From: Mesorhizobium onobrychidis
GTDB lineage: Bacteria; Pseudomonadota; Alphaproteobacteria; Rhizobiales; Rhizobiaceae
Direction: 5' to 3'
Assembly (NCBI RefSeq): GCF_024707545.1
Contig: NZ_CP062229.1
Span: forward strand, 1,116,001 to 1,180,000
Length of the DNA stretch: 64,000 bases
Positions within the stretch are counted from its first letter, which is position 1; every line of letters begins with the position of its first letter. Below the pieces are notes generated by a model, which saw only the letters and a list, made by a program, of their open reading frames with translations, was not told the origin of the DNA and did not search any database. The translations under genes were made by a program, and so were the position numbers. Shown here piece after piece: positions 40,705 to 49,638 of the stretch.

Positions 40705-41127
40705 GTGGATCAAGCCGTGGCCAAGAGGAAACAATGGGTCGTCGCGTCGCCTGCCGGAAGGCTGGCCGTGGCCGACGAGCGGGAAAAACAAGCAATCGTC
40801 GCGGCCTGCGAGATGTTCATCCGTGACGTCCTGAAACCCCGGTTCCTGCCCGAGATCCGACCGACCGAATGGAATTACGTGATCGATATCCGCGGTTCCT
40901 GGGCCGCGGGTCGATACCGCTTCATGCAGCGCTACCGGTCGGGCATGGAACACAATCGCGGTGAGGAGTTCAACGCGGCTTTCGCCAGAATCGATCGCGT
41001 GGGGCCAGATCAATTCGATATCTACTGGATGCGGCACACGGGCAAATGGTGGCGGCTTTACGCCGGCAAGACGCTCTTCGAGGCGCTTCGCATTCTCGAA
41101 ACGGACGGTATTCTGCATCCAGTCTGA
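40705..41127 (+). CDS. Uncharacterised protein, possibly DUF3024-like
   Basis: A 140-residue soluble protein without signal or membrane segment. It is rich in aromatic residues in its second half; the stretch QFDIYWMRHTGKWWRLYAGK near residue 102 resembles the Trp-rich end of DUF3024 proteins, but this is only a visual impression. The start is GTG 40705, with GTG 40717 as a second choice; neither has a strong ribosome site. It is 64 bases upstream of the next unknown gene in the same direction, so they may form a unit. I assign no function. Confidence 0.6.
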   Translation: MDQAVAKRKQWVVASPAGRLAVADEREKQAIVAACEMFIRDVLKPRFLPEIRPTEWNYVIDIRGSWAAGRYRFMQRYRSGMEHNRGEEFNAAFARIDRVGPDQFDIYWMRHTGKWWRLYAGKTLFEALRILETDGILHPV

Positions 41128-41191
41128 ATCACTATCGCCGGCCTGCTGGCGGTGTCGGCGTCGGCCATTACAGAACCGAGCGAACGCGGTC

Positions 41192-42337
41192 ATGAGCGAA
41201 TACCAATATTACGAGTTTCGGGCGATCGACCGTCCACTGAGCGAAGCGGACCGGCGGTCGCTGCGGTCGCTTTCGACGCGGGCGCGGATCACCGCCACGA
41301 GCTTCACGAATTCCTACGAGTGGGGCGACTTCAAAGGCGACCCGGTCGAGTTGATGGAGCGCTGGTTCGATCTCCATCTCTATCTGGCCAATTGGGGCAC
41401 GCACCGCCTGATTATCCGTCTGCCGAAGCGGCTGGTCGATCGGCGGCGTCTCGACGGATTTCTCCACTCGGTCGATTGCGTCGATGTCACGACATCGGGT
41501 GAAAATCTGATCGTCGACATCCTGTGCGAGGAACTGGAGCCCGAGGGCTATTGGGAGGACGAAGCGGACTGGCTCGAGGCGCTCGCGCCGCTGCGTGCGG
41601 ATGTGCTTGGCGGCGACCTGAGGCTTTTCTACCTGCTGTGGCTGATGGCGGTCGAGGCCGGTTCCATCGAGCCGGACGAGGCGGAACCGTTGCCGGGGAT
41701 CGGCCCGATGACTGGCGCGCTCGACGCTTTCGCGCGGTTCTTCCGTCTCGATGCCGATCTCGTCGAGGCGGCGGCCGAACGTCCCGCCGGCACGCCGGCG
41801 GAGGACCCATTGTCATCGGATATCATCCGGCGTTCCCTTACCGATTTGCCTGATCGTGAGAAAACGACGCTGCTTGCTCGACTGGCCGAGGGCGATCCGC
41901 ATGTGGCGAGTGAGCTTAGGGCGCTCGTTCGGGATCGCCAGGCGTTGCAGACCTCGGCGGCTCAACCCGCCGTCGCTCCGCGCTCGGCCGGCGAACTGCG
42001 CGCCCGCGCCGATGCGATCCGTGAGGCCCGCGAGCGCGAGCAAAGCGAGCGGCAAGAGGCCGAAAGGAGACGGCGGGCGGCGGAAGAGTTACGCGCCCGC
42101 CGCGCCCGGCTCGATGCGATCATGCGGCGCGGCGAAACCGTGTGGCGCGAGGTGGAGACCGAAATCGAGCGCCGCAACGCTCCTGGCTACGATACGGGCG
42201 CCGGTCTTCTGCTCGACCTCAAGGCGATTGCCGAAGAGCGAGGGACGATTGGCGACTTCGCCCGCCGGCTGCAGGCGATCCGCGAAAGGCATATCCGCAA
42301 GGGTAGCTTCATCGAACGGCTGAAGCCAATAGGATAA
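41192..42337 (+). CDS. Conserved uncharacterised protein with C-terminal coiled coil
   Basis: A 381-residue soluble protein. The N-terminal 230 residues look like one globular domain with conserved-looking stretches such as YYEFRAIDRPLSEADRRSL, YEWGDFKGDPVELM and LYLANWGTHRLIIRLPKRLV. From about residue 265 to 320 it is a highly charged Arg/Glu coiled coil (REREQSERQEAERRRRAAEE). I recall proteins with this start next to SWIM zinc-finger genes in other bacteria, but no such gene is here. There is no enzymatic motif I can name. The start at ATG 41192 is the first ATG before the conserved beginning. Confidence 0.7.
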   Translation: MSEYQYYEFRAIDRPLSEADRRSLRSLSTRARITATSFTNSYEWGDFKGDPVELMERWFDLHLYLANWGTHRLIIRLPKRLVDRRRLDGFLHSVDCVDVTTSGENLIVDILCEELEPEGYWEDEADWLEALAPLRADVLGGDLRLFYLLWLMAVEAGSIEPDEAEPLPGIGPMTGALDAFARFFRLDADLVEAAAERPAGTPAEDPLSSDIIRRSLTDLPDREKTTLLARLAEGDPHVASELRALVRDRQALQTSAAQPAVAPRSAGELRARADAIREAREREQSERQEAERRRRAAEELRARRARLDAIMRRGETVWREVETEIERRNAPGYDTGAGLLLDLKAIAEERGTIGDFARRLQAIRERHIRKGSFIERLKPIG

Positions 42338-42524
42338 CATGGCACGCAATGGTACGGAGTCACGGGCCAGCGATGGCCAGCATTATATGCAGCTGTAGTC
42401 GTAGCTCCGGCGTGCGCTTTTCCGACGAAGGGACTCGTCAAAGCTCGCCGTCTGCCACAGGTTACATGTAACCATTTGTGGGAGAATCGTCCTGGCCTCG
42501 GCATCGAAACCTAAGTCCTCAGGC

Positions 42525-42734
42525 ATGAGGGTGCGGGAACATTGCGAGCGTCTGCGCCGGCAAGGTCTGCACCCGATACAGATCTGGGTGCCAGACGTGC
42601 GTGCGCCGGGCTTCCGTTCGGAAGCGCATCGCCAGTCACTCGCGGTCGCGGCAAGCGCCCATGCAAACGAGGATCAGGCGTTCATTGACGTGATTTCAGA
42701 TTGGGACGCGATATCGGATTGGGGTGACCAATGA
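42525..42734 (+). CDS. MazE-like antitoxin (DUF3018), start codon uncertain
   Basis: A 69-residue protein by ATG 42525. The sequence MRVREHCERLRRQGLHPIQI, then WVPDVRAPGF and SDWD, is the DUF3018/MazE-like antitoxin pattern. Family members usually start about 11 residues earlier. In frame that position is CTG 42492, preceded by GGGAGA at good spacing, so either a rare CTG start is used, or the ATG was lost and translation starts at 42525. Its stop overlaps the start of the mazF remnant (ATGA), the normal layout of these modules. Confidence 0.75.
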   Translation: MRVREHCERLRRQGLHPIQIWVPDVRAPGFRSEAHRQSLAVAASAHANEDQAFIDVISDWDAISDWGDQ

Positions 42735-43042
42735 AGCGTGGCGATATCTGGACGGTCGCCGGCGGCAAGGACTACGCCCCCAAACCGCGTCCTGTCGTCA
42801 TCTTCCATGATGACAGTTTCGATGCGACGGATTCGATTGCCATCTGCGTCTGGCCGTCGAACCGGAACGAGCGCAAATGGGCTGCTCGCCGTCTGCCGAC
42901 TGATGGTGGACAAGATCACCACGGTCCCGAAGTCCAAGATCGGCGCGATTATGGGGCGATTGGACGACGCGGACATCCTGCGCCTCAACCAGGCCGTTAT
43001 CTTTTCCTCGGCTTGGCCGTATCGCCGAGACTGAAGCCGTGA
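42731..43042 (+). pseudogene. mazF-like toxin, shattered by several frame changes
   Basis: The first frame reads MKRGDIWTVAGGKDY and continues as a normal PemK/MazF toxin to SIAIC at about 42847. The next family segment is shortened and continues in another frame as LAVEPE, then back as NERK, then a third frame gives NGLLAVCRLMVDKITTVPKS and LDDADILRLNQ, and the end LGLAVSPRLKP is in the first frame again. At least four frame changes and one small deletion are needed to explain this. The toxin cannot be made as one protein. Confidence 0.82.
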
Positions 43043-43155
43043 CGGTGAGGATGACCGAATTCACGGAGCCGTCGAGCCTCGGCTCCAATGCCATGTTCTG
43101 CGAAATTGATCATTTTTCGGTCTTCGGCTGCAGGCTCTGACGCCGGCGCCGCAAA

Positions 43156-43479
43156 TCAGCACTTGCTTCGTCTCGCCGCTGCGATCGCAGCCTCCTGCTG
43201 CCGCAAGCGTTCGATTTTCGCGCTCTGGCGGGCAGTGACGGTAGAGGCGACACGCCGAGCGCCCCATAGCCAGTCCGGAATATTGGTTTTCGCGACTTTG
43301 CCCCGAGTGATCGCTGTGGCCGACATCTCCTTGGCGACTTCGCCCATGGCCACGTTGAGTTCGACGCAACTCATCCTGTCGTACTTCGCGGGGTCAAAGG
43401 ACGCGTGGAGGGGCGATGCGCAACCTCCGAGAAGGGCGAAGCTGCATATCAGAGGCGTGGCTGTAGAAATGACTTTCAT
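43156..43479 (-). CDS. Small lipoprotein, function unknown
   Basis: A 107-residue protein. The N-terminus MKVISTATPLICSFALLGGC has a basic start, a hydrophobic core and a lipobox ending in Cys-20, so it is a predicted lipoprotein. The mature part contains SCVELNVAMGEVAKEM and a C-terminal helical, Arg/Ala-rich stretch. I chose ATG 43479 because it puts the signal peptide at the start; the frame is open 43 codons upstream. No family was recognised. Confidence 0.7.
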   Translation of the reverse strand: MKVISTATPLICSFALLGGCASPLHASFDPAKYDRMSCVELNVAMGEVAKEMSATAITRGKVAKTNIPDWLWGARRVASTVTARQSAKIERLRQQEAAIAAARRSKC

Positions 43480-43613
43480 TTTTATCAGCAGATTTGACGC
43501 GGGTGGGCGAATACCAGAGAGATCCTCGATCCCGGACCGCCGAGCATTCCCGAGGTTCTGCATAATTGAAGCATGTGGAGCTCTACAACACTCTGCCTTG
43601 GGCGTCATTCCCC

Positions 43614-44160
43614 CTATTTATCCTCGAAGAATTTCGAAAGAACCGCTGCGGTCTGGCGAGGGTGCTCCTCTGGAAAGAAGTGCCCGCCCGGGACAGGGCT
43701 TCCTGCAACGCTGTCGGCCCATTTCCTCCAAATACCCAGCGGTCCGCCTCCCTCCGCATACCAGTTCTCCAGGCCGCCTTCGCTACTCCAAAGTGCCAGC
43801 AGCGGACACTCAATGCGACCACCATTTGCCTGATCCAGCGCGTCATGTTCACGATCGATCGTCGCAGCGGCCCGATACTCTTCGCAAATCGCATGAACAT
43901 GAACGGGATCGCGAAGCGCCTCGACATAGGCGTCCCTGACCTCTGCAGAGAGAGACCGGGCAGCGGCTTTGCCCATAGCCTCGAAGATCGGCGGCGATCA
44001 CCGTAAAGCGCGGCGCCAAGGCCACGGCGATATCCCTCCACATCAGATGCGTTTCGGGAAAACCATGAAGCAGCAGCAGCGGCGGACCGGTTCCGCCAAC
44101 CCTTGCGAAAATGGTCGTGTCGTCCAGTTGCAAGCTGGTGGCGCTGAAACCTGCAAACAC
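43614..44160 (-). pseudogene. Alpha/beta hydrolase (haloalkane/fluoroacetate dehalogenase-like) with internal deletion
   Basis: The GTG start at 44160 (good GAGGGAGAC site) is followed by [20 protein letters not shown], then [14 protein letters not shown] and ADLRGYGQS in one frame. From about 43960 a second frame carries [34 protein letters not shown] and the catalytic-His region GGHFFPEE up to 43614. The two parts belong to one family of about 300 residues, but some 120 residues in the middle, including the nucleophile elbow, are missing and the frames do not match. It is not functional. Confidence 0.85.
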
Positions 44161-44334
44161 CGTTCGTCTCCCTCGGCGTGCCCAAAGGCGACAACGCACA
44201 AGGTGGCAGAAGGATCACGGTCAGCTGCCGTGCCTGGTGGAGAGGCGGTTCTTGGAAAATTCTCCTCAAGGCGGCAGGTTGCTCAAAGCTCCACTGCCAA
44301 GCGATCCAAGCATCGTCTGCGCGTGGAGAAGGCA

Positions 44335-45237
44335 TCATTCTGTGGGTGCGGTCCTGTCGCGGAATTGCTGCGCCACCCAGTCGATGAACACCCGCAAACG
44401 CGGCGACAGTTGGTGCTTGTGCGAATAAAGCGCGTGAACCGGCAGCGGTGTCGGCGGAAAGTCGGACAGGACTTCGACAAGGGAACCGTTCGCCAGTTCC
44501 GAGACGACACGATAGCGCGGCACCTGGATCAGCCCAAGGCCGAGGCACGCGGCGGCGACGTTCGTCTCCGGGCCGGTCACCGTCATCATGGCAGGCAGCG
44601 TGATGCGATGCACTTTCCCTTTGATGTGGAATGCCAGAGGAATGACCTCGGTGGTGTCGGGAGCGAGCAGCCCGATCATTTCGTGGCCGTCGAGGCCCTC
44701 GGGCGTTTCCGGGGTGCCAAGCCGTTGGAGGTAGTCCGGGCTGGCAAAGGTGCCGCGCTCCAGCGTCGCCAGCCGTCGCTTGATCAGCGAACTGTCGGCT
44801 AACTCGCCCGCTCTCAAAATACAATCGAACCCCTCCCGGATCAGATCGACGGGCTGGTGTGCTTCGCTGAAATGCAGGCGGATGCCGGGGTACATTTCGC
44901 GAAAGCGTTGCAGGCCGGGCAAAAGGAAGTGCCGCGCTTGCGTGCCGTGCACGTCGACGCGGATGAGGCCTGACGGTTTGGCGCCGACGAAGGCGCCCTC
45001 GGCATCCTCCATATCGGCGATCAGGCTGACGCATCGTTGGTAATAGGCCTCGCCATCCAGTGTCGGGCTGACCTGACGCGTGGTTCGCTGCAGCAGCCGG
45101 ACACCAAGCCGCGCCTCCAGTCCCTGCACAGCGTCTGTCACGGATGAGCGCGGCAGACCGAGGTCATCGGCGGCTTTGGTAAAGCTCCTGCGCTCGACGA
45201 TGCGGGTGAAGACGCGCATGGCGTCGAAACGATCCAT
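44335..45237 (-). CDS. LysR family transcriptional regulator
   Basis: A 300-residue regulator. The HTH is at residues 10-60 (ERRSFTKAADDLGLPRSSVT then QRTTRQVSPTLDG), and the effector domain has GFDCILRAGELADSSLIKRR near 135. It resembles regulators that control nearby short-chain dehydrogenases or efflux genes. It is divergent from the first SDR gene, 114 bases away, which is its probable target. The start ATG at 45237 is the first in the frame. Confidence 0.88.
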   Translation of the reverse strand: MDRFDAMRVFTRIVERRSFTKAADDLGLPRSSVTDAVQGLEARLGVRLLQRTTRQVSPTLDGEAYYQRCVSLIADMEDAEGAFVGAKPSGLIRVDVHGTQARHFLLPGLQRFREMYPGIRLHFSEAHQPVDLIREGFDCILRAGELADSSLIKRRLATLERGTFASPDYLQRLGTPETPEGLDGHEMIGLLAPDTTEVIPLAFHIKGKVHRITLPAMMTVTGPETNVAAACLGLGLIQVPRYRVVSELANGSLVEVLSDFPPTPLPVHALYSHKHQLSPRLRVFIDWVAQQFRDRTAPTE

Positions 45238-45351
45238 TGTACGACCTGTCGGATAGTGATGCCGAATTATGCATGATTATCTCCTCAGGCGGAAGATGCA
45301 TTCTGCGTTCATCGGGAGCCACGACGGCGCCGACGATGAAGGAGACAGACA

Positions 45352-46092
45352 ATGACCAATCAGACACAGAAGGTCGCTATCGTGACGGGCGCCTCGGGCG
45401 GTATCGGCGCAGCTGTTGCCGAACGCCTCGGCAAAGACGGTTTCACTGTTGTGGTGAACTATGCCGGCAACGCTGCTTCGGCCGAGGCGGTGGTTGCCAA
45501 GATCAAGGCAGTCGGCGGGCGAGCCGTCGCCGCGCAGGCCGACATCTCCGATGTGCAGGCCGTACGCCGCATGTTCGACTCTGCCGAGACCGCCTTTGGC
45601 GGCGTCGACGTGCTGATCAACAATGCCGGCATCATGACGCTCGCGACGATCGCCGACAGCGACGATACGCTGTTCGACCGCCAGATCGCGATCAACCTGA
45701 AGGGCACGTTCAACACCCTGCGTGAGGCGGCCAAGCGTCTTCGCGATGGCGGCCGGATCGTGAACTTCTCGTCCAGCGTTGTGGGGCTGCTTCAGCCGAC
45801 CTATGGCGTCTATGCCAGCACCAAAGCCGCGGTCGAGGCGATGACCCCAATTCTTGCCAAGGAACTGCGCGGCCGGAACATCACTGTCAACGCGATAGCC
45901 CCCGGGCCGACGGCTACCAAGCTCTTCCTTGACGGCAAGCCGCAGGAGGTGATCGACCGCCTTGCGAAGCTGGCGCCGCTGGAGCGTCTCGGCCAGCCCG
46001 AGGACATCGCCGACACCGTCGCCTTCCTCGTCGGGTCAGACGGCTCCTGGATCAACGGCCAGACGCTGCGCGCCAACGGCGGGATCATCTGA
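45352..46092 (+). CDS. SDR family oxidoreductase
   Basis: A 246-residue classical short-chain dehydrogenase. The cofactor motif TGASGGIGAAVAERLG is near residue 13, NNAGIMTLATIA near 88, serine in NFSSSVVGLLQPTYG near 140 and the catalytic Tyr/Lys in YGVYASTKAAVEAM near 153. GPTATKLF near 185 follows the usual pattern. It has FabG-like features but its substrate is unknown. GAAGGAGACAGACA upstream is a good ribosome site. The gene is divergent from the LysR gene and followed by another SDR gene. Confidence 0.9.
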   Translation: MTNQTQKVAIVTGASGGIGAAVAERLGKDGFTVVVNYAGNAASAEAVVAKIKAVGGRAVAAQADISDVQAVRRMFDSAETAFGGVDVLINNAGIMTLATIADSDDTLFDRQIAINLKGTFNTLREAAKRLRDGGRIVNFSSSVVGLLQPTYGVYASTKAAVEAMTPILAKELRGRNITVNAIAPGPTATKLFLDGKPQEVIDRLAKLAPLERLGQPEDIADTVAFLVGSDGSWINGQTLRANGGII

Positions 46093-46164
46093 TCCCCGGC
46101 CGGACGAGCATACCAGAACCCCCCATCCATCCAGCGTTCGAAACATTTCGAAGGGATCGTTACT

Positions 46165-47067
46165 ATGTCCAAGCAAATCATCCTCGTCACCGGCGCCTCG
46201 TCGGGCTTCGGCCTCATGACCGCCCGCGCTCTGGCCGAAGCCGGCCACACCGTCTATGCCTCCATGCGCGAAACCGAAGGCCGCAATGCGCCTCGCGTCG
46301 CCGAAGTCGCCGCGTGGTCGAAGGACCATGGTCTCGACCTGCGCACCGTCGAGCTGGACGTCCAGTCCGACGCTTCCGCCGAGAGCGGTATCGCTCATGT
46401 TCTGAGAGGCGCGGGCCGCCTCGACGTCATCGTCCACAATGCCGGGCATATGGTGTTCGGCCCTGCCGAGGCCTTCACCCCGGATCAATTCATCCAGCAA
46501 TATGACGTCAACGTGCTCGGCGCACAGCGCGTGAACCGCTCTGCGCTGCCGCATATGCGCGGCCAGGGCAAGGGCCTCCTGGTCTGGGTGGGGTCGTCTT
46601 CGACACGCGGCGGCACGCCGCCGTTTCTCGCGCCCTATTTTGCAGCCAAAGCCGCAATGGATGCGCTCGCTGTGTCGTATTCAACCGAGCTCGCCCGCTG
46701 GGGCATCGAGACCACCATCATGGTCCCCGGTGCCTTCACCAAGGGCACCAACCACTTCGCCCATTCGGGCAAGCCATTCGACGAGGCGCGCGTGGCGGAA
46801 TATGAGGCCGGTCCCTATGCGGGCGTCGCCGACCAGGCGCTCAAAGGGCTGGCCGGTCTTGAACCTGCCGATGCCGATCCCGCCGAGGTGGCCCGCGAGA
46901 TCGTTCGCGTGGTGGACGCGCCGTTCGGCAAGCGCCCATTCCGCGTCCATGTCGATCCGTCGCAGGACGGCGCCGAGATCGTCAATGGCGTCGCTGACCG
47001 CATGCGCCGTGATATGTACCGGAACATCGGCTTGGACGATCTGCTCCACCCGCGCGTCAACGCTTGA
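46165..47067 (+). CDS. SDR family oxidoreductase
   Basis: A 300-residue short-chain dehydrogenase distinct from the preceding one. The motif VTGASSGFGLMTARAL is near residue 8, VHNAGHMVFGPAEAF near 90, and the catalytic Tyr/Lys region PFLAPYFAAKAAMDAL near 153. The Phe in the Gly-rich motif and the longer C-terminus place it with the extended carbonyl-reductase-like group. It is cotranscribed with the first SDR gene. The substrate is unknown. Confidence 0.88.
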   Translation: MSKQIILVTGASSGFGLMTARALAEAGHTVYASMRETEGRNAPRVAEVAAWSKDHGLDLRTVELDVQSDASAESGIAHVLRGAGRLDVIVHNAGHMVFGPAEAFTPDQFIQQYDVNVLGAQRVNRSALPHMRGQGKGLLVWVGSSSTRGGTPPFLAPYFAAKAAMDALAVSYSTELARWGIETTIMVPGAFTKGTNHFAHSGKPFDEARVAEYEAGPYAGVADQALKGLAGLEPADADPAEVAREIVRVVDAPFGKRPFRVHVDPSQDGAEIVNGVADRMRRDMYRNIGLDDLLHPRVNA

Positions 47068-47140
47068 GCGGGTCATCGGAAGCGGCCGGAACCTCGCTGC
47101 TCCGGCCGTTCCTATCCCCAACCCATTCGGAGCAAAGATC

Positions 47141-47647
47141 ATGACCAACATCACCCCGGCAGCATCGGGCTGGAAGCCATCGCTTGTCTTCCTCGGCTTT
47201 GGCGCCATTGCCGCGGCGGTCGCGTCCACCGCCGCCTTCACCAGTTTTCATCTTGGCATTGCGCCCTGGGCCATGTTCATCGGCTGGGTTGCCTACTTCA
47301 CGCGACCGATCTCGGCCCAGCAGGGCATCTATACGTGGCTCTGCCTGCTCAGCGGTCTGGCGCTTGGTGCCGGAGCTGTGCTGGCGCTTCGGGGCCTGAC
47401 ACCGATGATGGGCCCCTTCGCCCTGCTCCTTGTCGTCTTCGTCGTGGCAATGGTGGTTGTCTCCATGCGCGCGGTCCGAGCCCTCGACAACATCCCGGCA
47501 TGGTTTCTCGGTCTGATCGCCTTCTTCGCCTCGCATGCAGAACCGTCGCTGGCCGCTATCTCGGAACTGGCCGGCGCCGGTGCCTTGGGATCGTCGGCGG
47601 GCTGGGCTTCGCAACGGCTGCAAGCCCGACTTGCCAAGGCGCACTGA
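47141..47647 (+). CDS. DUF1097 integral membrane protein
   Basis: A 168-residue membrane protein with about five hydrophobic segments and the DUF1097 pattern (FTSFHLGIAPWAMFIGWVAY, and NIPAWFLGLIAFFASH near the end). Its function is unknown. It follows the two SDR genes in the same direction, so it is probably the last gene of a LysR-controlled operon. ATG 47141 lies 73 bases after the previous stop. Confidence 0.8.
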   Translation: MTNITPAASGWKPSLVFLGFGAIAAAVASTAAFTSFHLGIAPWAMFIGWVAYFTRPISAQQGIYTWLCLLSGLALGAGAVLALRGLTPMMGPFALLLVVFVVAMVVVSMRAVRALDNIPAWFLGLIAFFASHAEPSLAAISELAGAGALGSSAGWASQRLQARLAKAH

Positions 47648-47777
47648 ATACTGGTGTGTCTGGCGTCGAGGCGGTCCTGGAATTCGCCTGGATGGCCGAA
47701 CGCGAAAGATGCGGGTCACTGACATTTCCGATCGGCGCACCCCATATGAGCGCCAGAGTGTCGCTTAGGGATTTGCT

Positions 47778-48761
47778 ATGATGATTTCGCGTTCGAGCCG
47801 GTTTGCAGTTTTGTTTGCAGGACTGTTCCTGGCATTTTCCATGGTCACGGCCGATTACGCCGAGGCGCGCCGTGGCGGCAGCTTCGGCAGCCGCGGCACG
47901 CGTACTTTCCAGTCGGTCCCGCCGACCAGGACGGCGCCACAGCCGGCCGCGCCGGTCGAGCGCTCGATGACGCCCAATACCGCAACGAACAATGCGGCCC
48001 GCCAGACACCGGCAGCCCAACGACCAGGGATCTTCAGCGGCCTCGGCGGTTCGATGATGCGTGGCCTGCTGCTCGGCGGTCTGATCGGACTTCTTTTGGG
48101 CCAGGGGTTCGGCGGCTTGGCTGGCATGTTGGGCCTGCTGCTTCAAGGACTGCTGATCGGCGGCGCGATCATGTTGGCCATCCGCTTTTTCCGGTCGCAA
48201 TCGGCACGCAACCAGGCGCCCGCCATGGCCGGTGTTCCGCGGGGCATGGGGAACTTTGGGCGAAACGCGGCAGCCCAGCCCGAGGCGGACAACGTCTCAT
48301 CTTTCCCCATTCCAGGCATCGGGTCTGGATTTGGCGGGACGGCTCCAGCCTCCGATGAAATTACAATGATGCCGACCGATCTCGATACATTCCAGCAACG
48401 GTTGACGGAGGTTCAGGAAGCATTTGGGCGTGAAGACCATGCTGGCTTGCGCCGGCTGGCGACCCCCGAGATGGTGTCGTACTTGTCCGAAGAACTTGCC
48501 GACAATGCCAAAAAGGGCATCAGGAACGAGGTGTCGAACGTCAGCCTGTTGGAGGCCGATATTGCGGAGAGCTGGCGGGAAGATGATCGCGACTACGCGA
48601 CGGCTGCCTTGCGCTACGAGTCTCTTGACGTGATGCGCGATCGCGCCAGCGGCAAGATCGTCGCCGGCGAAGCCGATCGGCCGACGGAAACAACCGAATT
48701 GTGGACCTTCACGCGCCAGAACGGTGGCGACTGGAAGCTCGCAGCAATACAGCAACCCTAA
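47778..48761 (+). CDS. Tim44 domain protein, predicted membrane or periplasmic
   Basis: A 327-residue protein. An N-terminal signal or anchor (residues 6-25) is followed by a Gln/Pro/Thr-rich linker, a Gly/Leu-rich hydrophobic region (about residues 90-137, LLLGGLIGLLLGQGFGG) and a Tim44-like domain from about residue 200 (DLDTFQQRLTEVQEAFGRED). The last part has TTELWTFTRQNGGDWKLAAI. Bacterial Tim44-domain proteins are linked to lipid or membrane transport but not well studied. ATG 47778 is the first of two adjacent Met. Confidence 0.85.
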   Translation: MMISRSSRFAVLFAGLFLAFSMVTADYAEARRGGSFGSRGTRTFQSVPPTRTAPQPAAPVERSMTPNTATNNAARQTPAAQRPGIFSGLGGSMMRGLLLGGLIGLLLGQGFGGLAGMLGLLLQGLLIGGAIMLAIRFFRSQSARNQAPAMAGVPRGMGNFGRNAAAQPEADNVSSFPIPGIGSGFGGTAPASDEITMMPTDLDTFQQRLTEVQEAFGREDHAGLRRLATPEMVSYLSEELADNAKKGIRNEVSNVSLLEADIAESWREDDRDYATAALRYESLDVMRDRASGKIVAGEADRPTETTELWTFTRQNGGDWKLAAIQQP

Positions 48762-48785
48762 CTGATACACTGCAGCCTCGGCCGT

Positions 48786-49426
48786 TCACGTCCTCTTGCG
48801 CGCCACGATTTAGGGACGGCTGTCGTTGCCCTTCGTTGCGTGGCTTTCAGTGGCAAGAACGTCGAAGTCCGCAGCAGATATATGCTGGCTCAGGTCTGCC
48901 GTCCGGAAGACGCCTGCATAGGGTGCTTTGCCGATCGCGCGCATCGCGGGCAATAAGGCAAGCCGGATGAGTGGGTTCATATCCCCGACGCAGGTGTCTT
49001 GGAGATGAACAGGCCCTCCGCTGCAAGTAAGGCGTGGATGCGGCGCAGCGTGCCAGGCAGGTCGCGGACCAGATGGAGATAGTTGAATCCCAGAACCGCG
49101 TTAAACTGCGCCGCGTCAGGCATAAGCGCTTCTACGGTCGCGATGCGGAAGACAAGCGCCGGGATGGGGCCAGCGGCATGTTTCTCATTGGCAATCGCGA
49201 TCATTCCAGCGGAAATATCCGTGGCAAGATAGTTTTGAACATCGCTCGCCAGCCGGAGCGCCGTTGTTCCTGTTCCGCAGCCCAGTTCCAACACCCTGTC
49301 GCCTGGTCCCAACAGGGCACGGGTCCGGTCCAGCGTGCGCTCAAATCCGGCCTGATCCGCAATCGCACCCCTGGCGTATTTTCGTGAACTCCGGTCCCAG
49401 AAACGGGCGTCGCTCGCTATGCTCAT
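48786..49426 (-). pseudogene. SAM-dependent methyltransferase, frameshifted
   Basis: The first 149 residues (49426-48977) read as a class I methyltransferase: the SAM motif VLELGCGTGTTAL is near residue 45 and ATDISAGMI near 68. After LFISKTP the frame stops, but one base change in frame gives a sequence continuing GDMNPLIRL, MRAIGKAPYAGVF and SHATKGNDSRP, the normal C-terminus. There is then a stop codon TAA where a Tyr codon is expected, followed by IVARKRT. A single-base deletion near 48988 and a nonsense change at 48810-48812 thus break the gene. A shortened but active product is not excluded. Confidence 0.8.
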
Positions 49427-49594
49427 GATGGTGCTCCTTAGATCGCGACCTTGCCCTATTTCGGCATTAAGTTCGGCAACTAAGAATGGTCGGAGGCGAG
49501 TCGTGTCCGCTCAAGTCAAACCGCGCAGAAGCTCGTTCGGCTATCGGCGGTGATTGGGCAGTTATTTCGCAGAATAGCGTAGAATCGGCGAAAC

Positions 49595-49610
49595 TGGCGG
49601 AGAGGGAGGG
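49595..49610. repeat. 16-bp copy of the tRNA-Ser 3' end (putative attachment-site remnant)
   Basis: TGGCGGAGAGGGAGGG is identical to the plus-strand sequence at 51202-51217, the last 16 bases of the tRNA-Ser(CGA) gene with its CCA, in the same orientation. Such a copy is left when an element integrates at the 3' end of a tRNA gene. No integrase is found between the copies. Confidence 0.6.
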
Positions 49611-49638
49611 GTCCAACTGTCTGGGCATTAAGGTTTCC

